A stretch of DNA of 64,000 bases from Ochrobactrum teleogrylli (GTDB lineage Bacteria; Pseudomonadota; Alphaproteobacteria; Rhizobiales; Rhizobiaceae), in assembly GCF_006376685.1 (NCBI RefSeq), contig NZ_VEWL01000011.1, positions 110,974 through 174,973 on the forward strand, in the 5' to 3' direction. The position numbers and the translations under genes were made by a program. This document shows, in pieces, positions 1-7,740 of the stretch. The number at the start of each line of letters is the position of its first letter. Within the stretch, counting starts at the first letter, position 1. Below the pieces are notes generated by a model. The model was not told the origin of the DNA, searched no databases, and saw only the letters and a list, made by a program, of their open reading frames with translations.

Positions 1-494
1 CTGTTGAGCAGCGGCTTCAGATCATCGACATGCAGGTTACCGTCCTCGCGCATCCGCCACCAGACGCATTTCACCCCCTGGCTTTCGAGCGCCAGCCAGG
101 TCGAGATATTGGCGTCATGATCCATGTCGGTAACGACAATCTCGTTGCGTTCATCGATCATCCTGGCGATGCCGAGGCTGACGAGCCGGATAAAGGAGGT
201 CGCATTCATACCGAAGGAAATTTCAACCGGATCATAGGCATTGACGAGAATGGCAACACTTTGGCGCGCCTCGTCTATCGCCTGATCCACCGCCCGGCTC
301 GATGCATAGCGCCCTCCGCGCTGCACCATGCGGTGCAGCATGTGGTGGCTAACAGCGTCGATAACGCCCTGAGGCACCTGCGCACCAGCACCATTGTCGA
401 AGAAGACCGGATTGCCCGGCAGGGATAAAGCCGGAAAATGGGCGCGCACGCGGTCCACCGGAAACGCTCCGGCGCTTTCAAAAGCTGTGGGCAT
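1..494 (-). CDS. Cysteine desulfurase-like PLP protein, 3' part outside window
   Basis: This is the first 164 residues of a class V aminotransferase-fold protein; the frame is open to the window edge, so the PLP-binding lysine is not visible. It starts at the ATG at 494-492. The segment [11 protein letters not shown] (about residues 31-41), the FGMNATS turn (94-100) and the DHDANI motif (126-131) match the cysteine desulfurase-like subfamily related to SufS/CsdA, where the histidine stacks on the cofactor. It is the last gene of the minus-strand unit that begins with the class V aminotransferase at 4157, separated from the ABC ATPase gene by about 140 bp holding a palindromic repeat. The substrate is unknown. 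Family is confident; function is not. Confidence 0.8.
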   Translation of the reverse strand, partial: MPTAFESAGAFPVDRVRAHFPALSLPGNPVFFDNGAGAQVPQGVIDAVSHHMLHRMVQRGGRYASSRAVDQAIDEARQSVAILVNAYDPVEISFGMNATSFIRLVSLGIARMIDERNEIVVTDMDHDANISTWLALESQGVKCVWWRMREDGNLHVDDLKPLLN

Positions 495-519
495 CGAGAT
501 ACTCCCAAACGAATGTCTG

Positions 520-640
520 TACCGCTTTCGCGGCAAGAGCACATCCCGAAAAGTGCAAAGCGGTTTTCGGATAAGATGTGCATATAAACAAAAGGTTAGA
601 GCGGTTACAACGACTCAACTTTCACTGAAACCGCTCTAGT
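520..640. repeat. Palindromic intergenic repeat (rhizobial/Brucella type)
   Basis: Two nested inverted repeats fill the gap between the ABC ATPase gene and the cysteine desulfurase-like gene. One half contains CCCGAAAAGTGC followed by GCGGTTTTCGG. The other is a stem TAGAGCGGTT (597-606) pairing with AACCGCTCTA (629-638). This resembles the short palindromic repeats scattered between genes in Brucella and relatives (Bru-RS/RIME-like), recalled from memory. No second copy was noticed in the window. It may end or process the transcript between the two genes. Confidence 0.55.
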
Positions 641-1400
641 GCATGATCTGTCGAAGGAAGGCGGCGGCCCGCTCGCTCTTCGGCGCAGTGAAGAAATCTT
701 GCGGCTTGGCTTCCTCGCAAATCGCGCCGTGATCCATGAAGATCACCCGGTCGGCAACCCGACGGGCAAAGCCCATTTCATGGGTCACGACCAGCATTGT
801 CATGCCGTCTTCGGCCAGCGAGATCATCGTATCGAGCACTTCGCCCACAGTTTCGGGGTCGAGCGCCGAGGTCGGCTCGTCGAACAGCATCACCTTAGGC
901 TGCATGCAAAGCGACCGCGAAATTGCTGCGCGCTGCTGTTGTCCTCCCGAAAGCTGCGAAGGATAGCGATCCGCCAGATGGCCAATGCGTACGCGCTCAA
1001 GATACTTGCGGGCGAGGTCTTCGGCTTCCTTTTGTTGAATCTTCTTCACCGTCATCGGGGCGATGGTGCAGTTCTCAAGGATCGTCAGATGCGGAAATAG
1101 GTTGAAATGCTGGAACACCATGCCAACCTCGCGGCGGATGGCATCCAGCTGCGGACCCTTGCCGTTAAGCTCTATGCCGTCGACGACGATCGAGCCGCTT
1201 TCATGCTTTTCCAGTTGATTGATGCAGCGGATGGTTGTCGATTTTCCCGAGCCCGATGGCCCGCAGATCACGATGCGCTCGCCTTTCGCAACCGAGAGGG
1301 TGACATCGCGTAGCGCGTGATAATTACCGTACCACTTGTTGATGCCACGCATAATGATGGCCGGGCGGTCGGACGTGTTTACGGAGATACTATCGGTCAT
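636..1400 (-). CDS. Polar amino-acid ABC transporter ATP-binding protein
   Basis: This 254-residue ATPase powers the importer encoded by the two genes upstream. Walker A is GPSGSGKST (47-55), the Q-loop glutamine is about residue 97, the signature LSGGQQQR is at about 150-157 and Walker B VMLFDEP at about 170-176, followed by a switch histidine in VVTHEMG. The [11 protein letters not shown] stretch is typical of the GlnQ/AapP/HisP group that serves polar amino-acid importers. It follows the permease gene by 24 bp on the same strand. No strong Shine-Dalgarno precedes the ATG at 1400, so an internal start at Met17 cannot be excluded. Confidence 0.93.
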   Translation of the reverse strand: MTDSISVNTSDRPAIIMRGINKWYGNYHALRDVTLSVAKGERIVICGPSGSGKSTTIRCINQLEKHESGSIVVDGIELNGKGPQLDAIRREVGMVFQHFNLFPHLTILENCTIAPMTVKKIQQKEAEDLARKYLERVRIGHLADRYPSQLSGGQQQRAAISRSLCMQPKVMLFDEPTSALDPETVGEVLDTMISLAEDGMTMLVVTHEMGFARRVADRVIFMDHGAICEEAKPQDFFTAPKSERAAAFLRQIMH

Positions 1401-1424
1401 CGGGGGAAACCAGTTCTGGCGAGG

Positions 1425-2102
1425 TCAGCGGGCGGTCTTTGCGGTGGCGCTGCGCTTTTCGAGATAGCCTACCAGACGAACCATCGGCCAGAGGAACGCG
1501 AAATAGATGATTGCGGCGCCAATCAAAGGCGTGGGATTGGCCATCAGCGCTTGCGTGTCGTTGGCCTGCTTGAGCAGATCTGGCATGGCAACTACCGAGG
1601 CGAGCGCTGTATCCTTGAACGTCGAGATACAATTGGAGGTCAGTGGGGGCACCATGACCTTGAGTGCCTGCGGCAGAATGATTTTGCGCATCGCTTGCCA
1701 GAAAGGCAGGCCCAGCGAGACCGCTGCTTCGAACTGCCCCTTAGGCACATTCTCGATGCCCGCGCGGCAAACTTCAGCCGTAAAAGCGGCGAGCACCATG
1801 GAAAGCGCCAGCGTCGCCGAGGTGAAAGAGGAAAACGAAATGCCGACGAAAGGCAGTGCATAATAGATCAGGATCAGCACCACCAGAACCGGCAACGCCC
1901 GAAAGATATCGATATAGCCGATGGCGATATACTGAAACGGTTTGGGCGCATAGAGGCGCACAAAGCAAAGAAGCAGACCGAAAAGACTGCCGAAGAAAAT
2001 GGCGGTCACGCCCAGAAGCAGGGTATTCCCGAGCCCGAGCAGCAGAATTGGAAAGGACCGGACGAGAATGTCCCAATTGAAAAACGTTTCGATCAGACCC
2101 AT
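1425..2102 (-). CDS. Polar amino-acid ABC transporter permease (HisM/GlnP family)
   Basis: This 225-residue integral inner-membrane protein forms the translocation path of the amino-acid importer. It has several hydrophobic segments and the EAA loop (about residues 127-148, AAVSLGLPFWQAMRKIILPQ) that docks on the ATPase. The length is normal for a single-domain HisM/GlnP permease. Only one permease gene is present, so it probably acts as a homodimer, as for other systems with one such gene. It lies 72 bp after the binding-protein gene and is co-transcribed with it. Substrate specificity cannot be read from the permease. Confidence 0.92.
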   Translation of the reverse strand: MGLIETFFNWDILVRSFPILLLGLGNTLLLGVTAIFFGSLFGLLLCFVRLYAPKPFQYIAIGYIDIFRALPVLVVLILIYYALPFVGISFSSFTSATLALSMVLAAFTAEVCRAGIENVPKGQFEAAVSLGLPFWQAMRKIILPQALKVMVPPLTSNCISTFKDTALASVVAMPDLLKQANDTQALMANPTPLIGAAIIYFAFLWPMVRLVGYLEKRSATAKTAR

Positions 2103-2174
2103 GGCATCAATCCGGAAATCCTGAGATGGTTTGAGAGGCGGCTGCGTCAGACACTCCGACGCAGCTGCTCGCGT

Positions 2175-2963
2175 TTACTGCGCGGATGGAACCGGCATCG
2201 GTTTGACGGTCGAAGTACCGGCATCCGGTTCAACACCGAACCACTTCTTGTGGATGGCGGCGAGAGTGCCATCTTCCTTCATCTTGGAAATCGCATCATT
2301 GACCTTCGGCAGGATTTCGAGATCCTTCTTGGCCATCATGGCAAAGCGTTCACCAGTCGGGATACGAACGAGAACCTTCAAGGCTGGCATTTTCTGGATC
2401 GCGTACTGGAAGCCGGCCAGTTCACCGGCGCCACCGACAATTCGACCCGTCTGCACGTCGAGCAGCAGATCCTGTTGAGCCGCATAGCTCTTGACCTCGG
2501 CAACGCCAAGCTTCTCGGCGTTTTCCTTTGCCCAGCTCTCGCCGGTGGTGCCAGCGACGACGCCGATCACCTTGCCCTTGAGGTCTTCCAGCGTCTTGAC
2601 CGGGGCATCGGCCTTGCCGACGATTGTGCCGTCGCTGTCGTAATAAGGCTGCGTGAAAGACTGCGTCTTCAGGCGTTCGTTCGTGACCGAAATGGACGAA
2701 ATGGCGAAATCGATACGGCCCGAACTGGTGGCGGCAAACAGCGCCTGGAAACCGAGAGGCTGGAATTCAACGTCCATGCCGAGCCGCTTTGCGGCTTCGG
2801 TCGCGACATCGACTTCAAAGCCCTCGAAGACACCCTTCTCGTTCTTGAATTCCCATGGCGGGTTGGCCGCATAGGAGCCGACAACAATCTTGCCGTCCGC
2901 AAAGGCGGACGAAACCATAAACGACAACGCCGCAGCTGTCAGAATAGCGACTTTTTTAAACAT
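2175..2963 (-). CDS. Amino-acid ABC transporter periplasmic binding protein
   Basis: This family-3 solute-binding protein has 262 residues. It starts with a Sec signal peptide (MFKKVAILTAAALSFMVSSAFA), likely cleaved after the AFA at about residue 22, followed by DGKIVVGSYAANPPWEF, the usual first strand of polar amino-acid binders. The ligand-site elements GFEVDVATEAAKRLG and the TGESWAKENA phosphate-loop-like segment are present. A strong AGAGGAACC precedes the ATG. It sits between a class V aminotransferase gene (63 bp upstream) and the permease, suggesting that the imported amino acid is the substrate of the neighbouring PLP enzymes. Confidence 0.93.
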   Translation of the reverse strand: MFKKVAILTAAALSFMVSSAFADGKIVVGSYAANPPWEFKNEKGVFEGFEVDVATEAAKRLGMDVEFQPLGFQALFAATSSGRIDFAISSISVTNERLKTQSFTQPYYDSDGTIVGKADAPVKTLEDLKGKVIGVVAGTTGESWAKENAEKLGVAEVKSYAAQQDLLLDVQTGRIVGGAGELAGFQYAIQKMPALKVLVRIPTGERFAMMAKKDLEILPKVNDAISKMKEDGTLAAIHKKWFGVEPDAGTSTVKPMPVPSAQ

Positions 2964-3026
2964 GGTTCCTCTCTGGACTTCGTGTCTCTGATTATGATCG
3001 ATAGTTTATCGTGCCTGTAATCTGCA

Positions 3027-4157
3027 TCAGGCATTTCGTTTCGGCACAATGCGTTCAAGCGCGGTGAATAGGTGGTCGACCGCATCGGTGGACGTGACGT
3101 AACCTGGCGATAGCCGCATCGTGCTGCCGCGCGCATCGCAATAGATTTTCTGCTCGCGCAGCGCCGATACAACCGCTGCCGGAACGACATCAGCTGGCAG
3201 CGTCAGCATCACGCTGCCGCCGCGCCGTGCATCGTCGACCGGGGAAACAAGTTTCCAACCCAGATTCTGTGCGCGCGCAATGATTGCATGGGCGCTAGCG
3301 AGATTGTTCGCGCGGATGTTGTCGACACCTTGCTCCATTGCCCATTGGATACCTGGCAGAGACGCGACCGAAGCCAGAATCGCTGGCGTACCATGATCCA
3401 TGCGCCGCGCATCAGCTGCAAAGGAAAACCCGTCGAGATCCCAGGAAAAGGGGTTTTCCTGACTGAACCAACCCCGAAGCTCTGGGCGCAAATCGGCCAG
3501 CAACGATGGTGTGACCTGTATGATCCCGGCGCCCGAAGCGCCGCACAGCCATTTCAGCGAGGTGGAAACGACGAAATCAGCCCCGGTCGTCTTGACCGAG
3601 AACGGCAGAACGCCGACGCCCTGCGTGATATCGACACCGACGAGTGTTCCCATCGCTCGGCCATGGGCGCAAAGGGCTTCAACATCCACCTTATGCGAGG
3701 TGGTGGATGAAACGAATGTCAGCAGTGCAACGCCCACATCGTCCTGCCAGCGCGCAATGAAATCCTCATCACGCACCCATGCCTCGCCGGGACGCATCGG
3801 CACAGTGTCCAGCGTAAAACCAAAGCGCTGCGCGATGCCTGCCAGCATGAAATGCAGGCTCGGGAAACAATCGGCGGCCACAAGCAGCCGCTTACCGCGC
3901 AGACGCTCCGCTGGCAGGCCGCCTATGATGCTGTAAAGCGCGGTTGTAACATTCTCGGCTGTCGTCAGCGAACCCGCTGGCGCATCGATCACATTCCGCC
4001 AGGCATCGATGAAAGTCTGACGTGCAGCGAGTGCGGCTGGCCATTGACCATCATCCTCAGCAGACCAAACGGCTGAGAAAGCGGACAAAGCTTCCGCCAT
4101 CTTTTTCGCCTTACCGGGGAAAGTGCCGATCGAATGATAGAGGAAATAGTCAGACAT
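3027..4157 (-). CDS. Class V aminotransferase-fold PLP enzyme, kynureninase-like
   Basis: This 376-residue cytoplasmic PLP protein is the first gene of the minus-strand operon that continues into the amino-acid importer. The cofactor lysine is probably in TSLKWLCGASG (about residue 203), preceded by VGVDITQGVG, where the aspartate should contact the pyridine nitrogen. The fold is that of the kynureninase/cysteine desulfurase group, but kynureninase signature segments are not clear, so the reaction is left open. A perfect 12-bp palindrome (TTTTGATCAAAA) lies 16 bp upstream of the start and probably controls the whole unit together with the GntR protein next door. Confidence 0.82.
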   Translation of the reverse strand: MSDYFLYHSIGTFPGKAKKMAEALSAFSAVWSAEDDGQWPAALAARQTFIDAWRNVIDAPAGSLTTAENVTTALYSIIGGLPAERLRGKRLLVAADCFPSLHFMLAGIAQRFGFTLDTVPMRPGEAWVRDEDFIARWQDDVGVALLTFVSSTTSHKVDVEALCAHGRAMGTLVGVDITQGVGVLPFSVKTTGADFVVSTSLKWLCGASGAGIIQVTPSLLADLRPELRGWFSQENPFSWDLDGFSFAADARRMDHGTPAILASVASLPGIQWAMEQGVDNIRANNLASAHAIIARAQNLGWKLVSPVDDARRGGSVMLTLPADVVPAAVVSALREQKIYCDARGSTMRLSPGYVTSTDAVDHLFTALERIVPKRNA

Positions 4158-4172
4158 TTCAGACCTCGAATA

Positions 4173-4184
4173 TTTTGATCAAAA
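4173..4184. promoter_or_regulatory. Candidate GntR operator upstream of aminotransferase-ABC operon
   Basis: TTTTGATCAAAA is a perfect palindrome just upstream of the minus-strand operon starting at 4157. The 10-bp core TTTGATCAAA recurs at 5112-5121 between the adjacent GntR gene and the plus-strand aminotransferase. Two copies flanking one regulator gene suggest a shared operator. This is inference from position and symmetry. Confidence 0.55.
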
Positions 4185-4338
4185 GATCACAGTATTCGGA
4201 TAACGTCAATCCGGTGACCGGGCAGACCGCACAATTGTATTCAGCTCAGCACTGAAAGCCAATCAAACCATTGATTTAAATTGAATTTTTTTAGACGCAG
4301 AATGGAGATAACGCACATGCGGAAGCAGCGGGTGGTTA

Positions 4339-5067
4339 CTATTCCACAATCAGTGTACGCAAAAGATCCTGCGTATCGCGTATATCGGACACCATGGCTT
4401 CGCGGGCACGGCCAGCGTCACGGGACTTCATCGCCGCGACGATGCGGCGGTGATTCCGCGTATAGGCCTTGTCGCCTTCCGCCTTCATGCGCGGCTGCAC
4501 ATAGGCCGACAACATTCGCATATATGGACCATACCGCAACCACAGCGTGTCTATCAGCTGCATAAGAACTTCAGAATGGGAAGCTTTATAGATCAGATAG
4601 TGAAATTCGCGATTGCGATCGAGCATGGCGTAAACCTGCTCCTCGCCAGCGCAAGCTTCATGCAGCACGATATTGGCTTCGAGTGCGTCGATTTCATCCG
4701 CAGTAATGGCCTGCGCCGCCAATTCCGTTGCAAGGCCCTCCACAGTGGCCCTTGCCTGACACAAATCATCCAGCCGCGCGACACTGACGGGCGGCACTCG
4801 CGCCGAACCGTTGCGCGCCACCTCCAGCGCGTTCTCCGCAGCAAGCCGCCGCAACGCCTCGCGCACGGGCATATGGCTGGTATCGAATGTCTGCGACAAA
4901 GACGCGATGGTCAGCACCTGACCGGGATCGAAACGGCCGATCAGCAGCGCCTCACGCAACTGCAGGTAGACGGCATCCTGTACGGTCACTCGGCCGGAAA
5001 CGGGACCAAATCCTTCATCGAGTGACAACAATCGGACTCCTTGCTTGGTTGGCGAACAATACTCCAC
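4339..5067 (-). CDS. GntR-family transcriptional regulator (FCD domain)
   Basis: This 242-residue regulator has an N-terminal winged helix (about 35-95, with PVREALRRLAAENAL as recognition region) and a C-terminal all-helical FCD ligand-binding domain (about 105-225) containing the EFHYLIYKASHS and HRRIVAAM segments that carry metal/ligand-binding histidines in this subgroup. It is likely to sense a carboxylate or amino-acid metabolite. It lies between two aminotransferase units and probably represses both through the TTTGATCAAA sites. The start is uncertain: the GTG at 5067 gives 242 residues, but TTG codons at 5031 and 5028 have a good AAGGAG just upstream and could be the true start. Confidence 0.88.
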   Translation of the reverse strand: MEYCSPTKQGVRLLSLDEGFGPVSGRVTVQDAVYLQLREALLIGRFDPGQVLTIASLSQTFDTSHMPVREALRRLAAENALEVARNGSARVPPVSVARLDDLCQARATVEGLATELAAQAITADEIDALEANIVLHEACAGEEQVYAMLDRNREFHYLIYKASHSEVLMQLIDTLWLRYGPYMRMLSAYVQPRMKAEGDKAYTRNHRRIVAAMKSRDAGRAREAMVSDIRDTQDLLRTLIVE

Positions 5068-5111
5068 TCAACTTTTGCATTTCGCAAGACCGAAAACAAG
5101 CCGATATATCA

Positions 5112-5121
5112 TTTGATCAAA
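5112..5121. promoter_or_regulatory. Candidate GntR operator in divergent promoter region
   Basis: TTTGATCAAA is a perfect 10-bp palindrome located between the minus-strand GntR gene (start near 5067) and the plus-strand aminotransferase (5204). It repeats the core of the palindrome at 4173-4184, consistent with autoregulation plus control of the aminotransferase. Confidence 0.55.
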
Positions 5122-5203
5122 CGCTCAAATTTCAGTAAAGAATCTGCATCACGGCCCTGAAACGATAATCCGGGCTTATAGAGACCAGCACAGGAATGAT
5201 CAG

Positions 5204-6373
5204 ATGGCACGTTTTGCGCGGCGGATTACGCAAACCTCTCCCAAGAGCTTCGGCATGTTCCAGAAGGCCGCAGCACTGGCTTCCTCCGGCGTTGACCTCA
5301 TTCATCTCGAACTCGGCCGGCCCTTCCACGACACGCCAGCGCATATTAAGGACGCCGCGATCAAGGCCTTGCGTGACGGTCACGTGCATTACAGCGACAT
5401 GCGCGGCGAAGCGGAACTGCGCCAAGCCCTGAAGACAAAACTCGCCGACTACAACAAGATCGACGTAAGCGCCGACGAAATTCTCATGGTCAATGGCCTG
5501 ACCCAGGCATCATTTGTCGCTTTCATGGCTCTCCTTGATGAGGGCGACGAGGCGATCCTGCTGGAACCCTATTATCCGCAGCATATCAACAAGATCGAGA
5601 TGACCGGCGCTCGCGTAATATTGGCGCCGCTCGATCCCAAGACGAATTTCAGCATCAGCCGCGAGCTGATCGAACCGTTGATTACCACGCGGACACGCAT
5701 GATCGTGCTGGTCAATCCCTCCAACCCGACTGGCCGTGTCTATAGCCGCGCCGAACTTGAAATTCTGGCGGATCTGGCCATCAAACACGATCTCGTCATC
5801 GTCTCCGATGAGGTCTATGAGCAAATTTTGTTCGATGGCGCGGAACATATCTCTATCGCCGCACTGCCGGGCATGAAGGAACGCACGATTTCGATGTTCG
5901 CCTTCACCAAAGCCTATGCGATGGATGGATGGCGGCTTGGCTACGTCGTCGCCGATGCGTCCATGATGCCTGCTTTCCTCAAGCTCACGGCAAACGAGAT
6001 CACCCACGTCAACACTTTCATTCAGTACGGCGCCCTGGCTGCTGTGACCGGCCCGGCTGCTATTCTTGATGAGATGGTCGCCGACGACCGCCGCAAGCGT
6101 GACCTCGTTGTCAGCCGCCTCAACCAAATGCCGGGCGTGACCTGCGAGAGTCCGCAGGGCACGATCTACGCTTTTCCAGACATCAGTGGCACTGGCCTTA
6201 ACTCCCAAAAGGCGGCGGACATGATCCTTGAACAAGTCGGCGTCGTTGTGGAAGCTGGTGGCTTCTACGGCAAATCGGGTGACAACCACCTGCGGGTGTG
6301 CTTCGGCTCTGAAAGCTACGAAAGGCTCGAACAGGCGATGGACCGGCTCAGCACATTCTTCAACGGACTCTGA
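5204..6373 (+). CDS. Class I/II PLP-dependent aminotransferase (aspartate aminotransferase-like)
   Basis: This 389-residue fold-type I aminotransferase transfers an amino group between an amino acid and a 2-oxo acid. Visible family residues are the NPSNPTGR loop (about 176-183), the SDEVYEQ segment (about 204-210) with the pyridine-contacting Asp-x-x-Tyr, the cofactor lysine in FTKAYAMDGWR (about 238-248) and the carboxylate-binding arginine in LRVCFG near the C-terminus. AGGA precedes the ATG. It is divergent from the GntR gene, with a shared palindromic operator between. Together with the importer and two class V PLP proteins it suggests amino-acid catabolism. The exact substrate is not determinable. 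Confidence 0.9.
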   Translation: MARFARRITQTSPKSFGMFQKAAALASSGVDLIHLELGRPFHDTPAHIKDAAIKALRDGHVHYSDMRGEAELRQALKTKLADYNKIDVSADEILMVNGLTQASFVAFMALLDEGDEAILLEPYYPQHINKIEMTGARVILAPLDPKTNFSISRELIEPLITTRTRMIVLVNPSNPTGRVYSRAELEILADLAIKHDLVIVSDEVYEQILFDGAEHISIAALPGMKERTISMFAFTKAYAMDGWRLGYVVADASMMPAFLKLTANEITHVNTFIQYGALAAVTGPAAILDEMVADDRRKRDLVVSRLNQMPGVTCESPQGTIYAFPDISGTGLNSQKAADMILEQVGVVVEAGGFYGKSGDNHLRVCFGSESYERLEQAMDRLSTFFNGL

Positions 6374-6734
6374 GTGAACTGATCTTCCGGCTTGTCGTTC
6401 CTTTGCCGGTTGATGGCCGAAGTACTTATTGCCAGTCAAGATTCTCGTGCTTGCCTGACCAGCAGCAGGGCCCTCATCCCAAGCGAGCATAGTGCTTGGC
6501 GAATAAGTATTTTGGCATAAGCCCGTCTATTAAATTAGACGGGCTTTGATCTTAAAGGGCTCGAAAACACCCCGAGAACTTGAATGATCAGCGCCATCGA
6601 AGCCAACAAAAGGCGCTTGCAAGGATTCTGCCTGAAGCGTAAGCAATTGCGGACATTATAGGCAATGCGGGTGCTTTTGACGGAATTTCTGTATCCGTCA
6701 AGCAGACTTCCAAATCGGGCGGACGTCCAAAATT
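6374..6734. other. Intergenic region with terminator, otherwise featureless
   Basis: This 361-bp gap lies between the aminotransferase and the EamA gene. The only clear structure is the hairpin at 6519-6546. No ORF with family resemblance or ribosome site is seen on either strand. The last 150 bp presumably hold the EamA promoter, which could not be pinned down. Confidence 0.5.
6519..6546 (+). terminator. Hairpin terminator after aminotransferase
   Basis: An 11-bp stem (AAGCCCGTCTA, 6519-6529, with TAGACGGGCTT, 6536-6546) closes a 6-nt loop. A short T-rich stretch follows. It lies about 145 bp after the aminotransferase stop codon. Confidence 0.65.
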
Positions 6735-7655
6735 ATGAATAACAAAATCGCCGTTGCCGTGAGCGGCAATGCAATCCTTGCCGGCATTCTTCTGATGTTG
6801 CTCGGCGACTTCATGTTCGCCATGAACGACGCCATGGGAAAATGGCTGGTAGAGAGCTTTTCTGTCGGCCAGGTTCTGTTCATCCGCTCGGTTGGCGCGT
6901 TTCTCGTTCTCGGCCCCATGCTTTCCCGGCGGCCAAAAACATCGCTTTTTCAGGTGGAAAAGCCAAGCCTGCAACTGGCTCGCGTCATTTTGGCAACTGC
7001 CGACACCGGGCTTTTCTATGCCGCTGTTGCTTATCTGCCGCTCGCCGATGTTATGACCTTTTATATGGCAGGCCCGATCTATATTGCGGCCCTTTCGCAT
7101 TTCCTGCTCGGTGAGAAGATCGGCTGGCGTCGCTGGCTCGCGGTTCTTATCGGGTTCGCCGGTGTCGTCATCGCCTTGCGCCCATCTTCAGCAATGTTGT
7201 CGTGGCCTTCGATCTTCGGCCTGTTGGGTAGTATAGCATTCGCACTCACGCTGGTTCTGGGTCGCGTGCTTCGTTCCACGCCCGACGCGACACTGGTAAC
7301 CTGGCAGACAATAGGCTGTCTCGTGATCGGCATGGTTCTCAGCATCGGCAACTGGAATCCTATGGACACCAATCAATTGCTTGCACTGCTGCTATTGGGC
7401 GTCGTCTCGTGTACAGCGCATCTCTTGATCACGCGCGCGCTCAAACTCGCTCCGGCATCCGTGCTGGCGCCATTGCAATATACTCTGCTGCTCTGGGCAA
7501 TTGTTCTCGGATGGTTATTCTTTAACGATCTTCCCGATGCGATGATGCTGGTTGGCGCTTCGGTCATTGTTTTGGCAGGATTGTTCATTTTCCATCGAGG
7601 CAAAGTCCGGAACAATTCAGAACCGGTTGTGCCAAACGATTCCAGCCACGGATAG
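6735..7655 (+). CDS. EamA/DMT-family transporter
   Basis: This 306-residue inner-membrane protein has about ten hydrophobic segments arranged as two EamA repeats (about 14-143 and 160-290). The repeat starts GDFMFAMNDAMGKWL and, in the second half, FGLLGSIAFALTLVLGR are typical of the RhaT/DMT superfamily, which exports metabolites such as amino acids or takes up nucleotide precursors. The neighbouring amino-acid importer and aminotransferases make an overflow exporter plausible, but it is preceded by a terminator and a 360-bp gap, so it is probably transcribed on its own. It converges on the E2 gene. Confidence 0.87.
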   Translation: MNNKIAVAVSGNAILAGILLMLLGDFMFAMNDAMGKWLVESFSVGQVLFIRSVGAFLVLGPMLSRRPKTSLFQVEKPSLQLARVILATADTGLFYAAVAYLPLADVMTFYMAGPIYIAALSHFLLGEKIGWRRWLAVLIGFAGVVIALRPSSAMLSWPSIFGLLGSIAFALTLVLGRVLRSTPDATLVTWQTIGCLVIGMVLSIGNWNPMDTNQLLALLLLGVVSCTAHLLITRALKLAPASVLAPLQYTLLLWAIVLGWLFFNDLPDAMMLVGASVIVLAGLFIFHRGKVRNNSEPVVPNDSSHG

Positions 7656-7685
7656 TCAAGGCGCGAAAACCATTGCATATCCGTA

Positions 7686-7723
7686 GAAGACTGCAAGCAC
7701 CGTTCGCGGTAGTTGCAGTCTTC
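7686..7723. terminator. Hairpin between convergent EamA and E2 genes
   Basis: A perfect 11-bp inverted repeat (GAAGACTGCAA, 7686-7696, with TTGCAGTCTTC, 7713-7723) sits in the 85-bp gap between convergent genes. It lacks a clear T-tract on either side, so termination is inferred from position and stem quality. Confidence 0.5.
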
Positions 7724-7740
7724 AACCAAACGCCACCCAA

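Noticed and set aside
1317..3020. Long open frame (567 codons) on the plus strand across the ABC transporter genes
   Set aside because: It is antisense to a complete permease and binding protein with clear family motifs, and its translation is Arg/His-rich without family resemblance. It is a shadow of GC-rich coding.
3012..3033. Hairpin TGCCTG...CAGGCA across the stop codon of the class V aminotransferase
   Set aside because: Only six base pairs and no T-tract; too weak to call as a terminator inside an operon.
5510..6490. Minus-strand open frame opposite the aminotransferase
   Set aside because: The plus-strand gene has all PLP-enzyme motifs; the antisense product has none.
6588..7100. Minus-strand open frame overlapping the EamA gene start
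   Set aside because: It overlaps a well-supported membrane protein gene and has no recognisable features.
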